In this document: piece after piece, positions 6,080 through 7,258 of the stretch
Position numbering within the stretch: position 1 is the first letter of the stretch
How the letters are laid out: each line of letters starts with the position of its first letter
NCBI GenBank assembly: GCA_023132105.1
Contig: JAGLYS010000362.1
Location: forward strand, 1 to 7,258
Source of the DNA: Caldifarciminota bacterium
GTDB lineage: Bacteria; Hydrothermota; 32-111; QNBC01
Direction of reading: 5' to 3'
DNA length: 7,258 nucleotides
Made by a program: the position numbers and the translations under genes
The notes under the pieces: generated by a model
What the model was told of the DNA's origin: nothing
What the model saw: only the letters and a program-made list of their open reading frames with translations
Databases searched by the model: none

Positions 6080-7258
6080 ATGGCAAAGGAAAAGTTTGAA
6101 AGAAAGAAGCCCCATGTTAATGTAGGCACAATAGGTCATGTAGATCATGGCAAGACGACATTAACAGCGGCAATGACGAAAGTATTAGCCAAGAAGGGTT
6201 GGGCTGAATATACGGCGTATGATATGATAGACAGGGCGCCGGAAGAGAAAGCGAGAGGAATAACAATACAGTTGGCACATATAGAGTACGAGACAGAGAA
6301 CAGACATTATGCACATGTAGACTGTCCCGGACATGCAGACTATATCAAGAATATGATCACGGGAGCAGCCCAGATGGACGGAGCGGTATTGGTAGTGAGT
6401 GCACCTGACGGACCGATGCCCCAGACAATGGAACATATACTATTGGCGAGACAGGTAAATGTACCGTCAATGGTAGTATTTTTAAATAAAACGGATATGG
6501 TAGATGATCCGGAATTAATAGAGTTAGTAGAGATGGAGATCAGGGATTTATTAACGAAGTATGAATTTCCCGGAGATGAAATTCCGATAATAAAGGGAAG
6601 TGCATTGAAGGCATTGGAAGGGGATGATGAGGAGTCGGAGAAACCGATATGGGAATTATTAAAAGTAATGGATGAATATATCCCATTACCTGAGCGAGAT
6701 AAAGACAAGCCATTTTTAATGAGTGTAGAGGATGTATTTAGTATAACAGGCAGAGGTACGGTAGGAACGGGGAGAGTAGAGAGAGGAAAGATCAAAGGTG
6801 GAGATGCAGTGGAGATAATAGGATTTGGAGAAAAGAAGAAGACGGTAGCAACGAGTCTTGAGATGTTCAGAAAGATATTGGATTTTGCGGAAGCAGGAGA
6901 CAATGTAGGAGTACTATTGCGAGGAGTAAACAAAGACGAACTAGAGAGAGGAATGGTAATATCAGCTCCTGGAACAATAAACCCTCATAAGAATTTCAAA
7001 GCGAAAGCGTATATATTGAAGAAGGAAGAGGGAGGCAGACACAGCGCATTTTATGCTGGATATAGGCCGCAATTTTATTTTAGAACGACAGATGTAACGG
7101 GATCGGTAAAATTGCCGGAAGGAAGAGAAATGGTAATGCCAGGCGATGATGTAGAGTTAGAGGTACAACTAATTACCCCGATAGCAATGGAGAAAGATCT
7201 TAGATTTGCAATAAGAGAAGGTGGTAGAACAGTTGGTGCAGGCATTATTACGGAAATT
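6080..7258 (+). CDS. tuf: Elongation factor Tu (3' partial, nearly complete)
   Basis: EF-Tu carries aminoacyl-tRNA to the ribosomal A site as a GTP complex. The 393 visible residues reach the conserved ending GGRTVGAGIITEI without a stop, so only a few residues should be missing. Motifs: G1 GHVDHGKT (19-26), switch I RGITI with Thr62, G3 DCPGH (81-85, catalytic His85), G4 NKTD (136-139), G5 SAL (174-176). Domains II (GRGTVGTGRVERG, 224-236) and III (KKEEGGRH, 314-321; YRPQFYFRTTDVTG, 328-341) are intact. Departures from common EF-Tu are Gln-Leu-Ala at 64-66 after GITI (usually Asn/Ser/Ala-Thr-Ser/Ala), Met117 where QTREH is usual, and Thr138 where NKCD is usual. Codon use differs sharply from the upstream genes: valine is GTA in 27 of 31 cases and isoleucine is ATA in 19 of 29, with many ACG, GCG and CCG codons. 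The gene has its own promoter and strong ribosome binding site. Whether it is the only tuf copy cannot be seen here. Confidence 0.98.
   Translation, partial: MAKEKFERKKPHVNVGTIGHVDHGKTTLTAAMTKVLAKKGWAEYTAYDMIDRAPEEKARGITIQLAHIEYETENRHYAHVDCPGHADYIKNMITGAAQMDGAVLVVSAPDGPMPQTMEHILLARQVNVPSMVVFLNKTDMVDDPELIELVEMEIRDLLTKYEFPGDEIPIIKGSALKALEGDDEESEKPIWELLKVMDEYIPLPERDKDKPFLMSVEDVFSITGRGTVGTGRVERGKIKGGDAVEIIGFGEKKKTVATSLEMFRKILDFAEAGDNVGVLLRGVNKDELERGMVISAPGTINPHKNFKAKAYILKKEEGGRHSAFYAGYRPQFYFRTTDVTGSVKLPEGREMVMPGDDVELEVQLITPIAMEKDLRFAIREGGRTVGAGIITEI

Noticed and set aside
6340..6933. Long open frame of 197 codons on the minus strand inside tuf
   Set aside because: It is the mirror of EF-Tu. The purine-ending codon bias of tuf keeps stop codons out of this frame. 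The product is low-complexity Ser/Thr/Asn/Pro-rich with no recognisable domain.

Overview
The window is one all-plus-strand stretch of core transcription and translation genes: the 3' three-quarters of rpoC (RNA polymerase beta'), then rpsL (S12), rpsG (S7), fusA (EF-G) and almost all of tuf (EF-Tu). This is the classic junction between the rpoBC operon and the str operon. Both edges are cut: rpoC lacks about 337 N-terminal residues by comparison with E. coli, and tuf runs off the right edge at residue 393, probably within a few codons of its stop.

Organism: the DNA is A+T-rich. The beta' chain carries the SI3-type insertion in the trigger loop, which points to a Gram-negative-type lineage. 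Several short stretches read like the Fibrobacteres-Chlorobi-Bacteroidetes (FCB) group as I recall it: CESKRGICKKCYG and the Q-R-P-Q-K-K-L-T-G segment in beta', and GRGTVGTGRVERG in EF-Tu. Unlike typical Bacteroidetes, three of the four visible start regions have strong GGAGG Shine-Dalgarno sites. A low-GC, poorly sampled FCB-like bacterium is a reasonable guess, not a determination.

Layout: rpoC 1-3074 (5' partial); rpsL 3061-3435, overlapping rpoC by 14 bases; rpsG 3448-3918 after a 12-base gap; fusA 3924-6002 after a 5-base gap; a 77-base spacer holding a near-consensus sigma70-type promoter; tuf 6080-7258 (3' partial). No intergenic stretch exceeds 77 bases. I see no RNA gene, mobile element, CRISPR array or terminator.

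How it works together: RNA polymerase, two 30S proteins and the two elongation GTPases appear to be co-transcribed and partly translationally coupled from rpoC through fusA. tuf adds its own promoter, which fits the usual need for much more EF-Tu than EF-G. No new biological system is apparent. The points worth a second look are the sharply different, purine-ending codon use of tuf, the fusion of the rpoBC and str operons through a 14-base overlap, the fusA start without a Shine-Dalgarno, and a few unusual EF-Tu residues.
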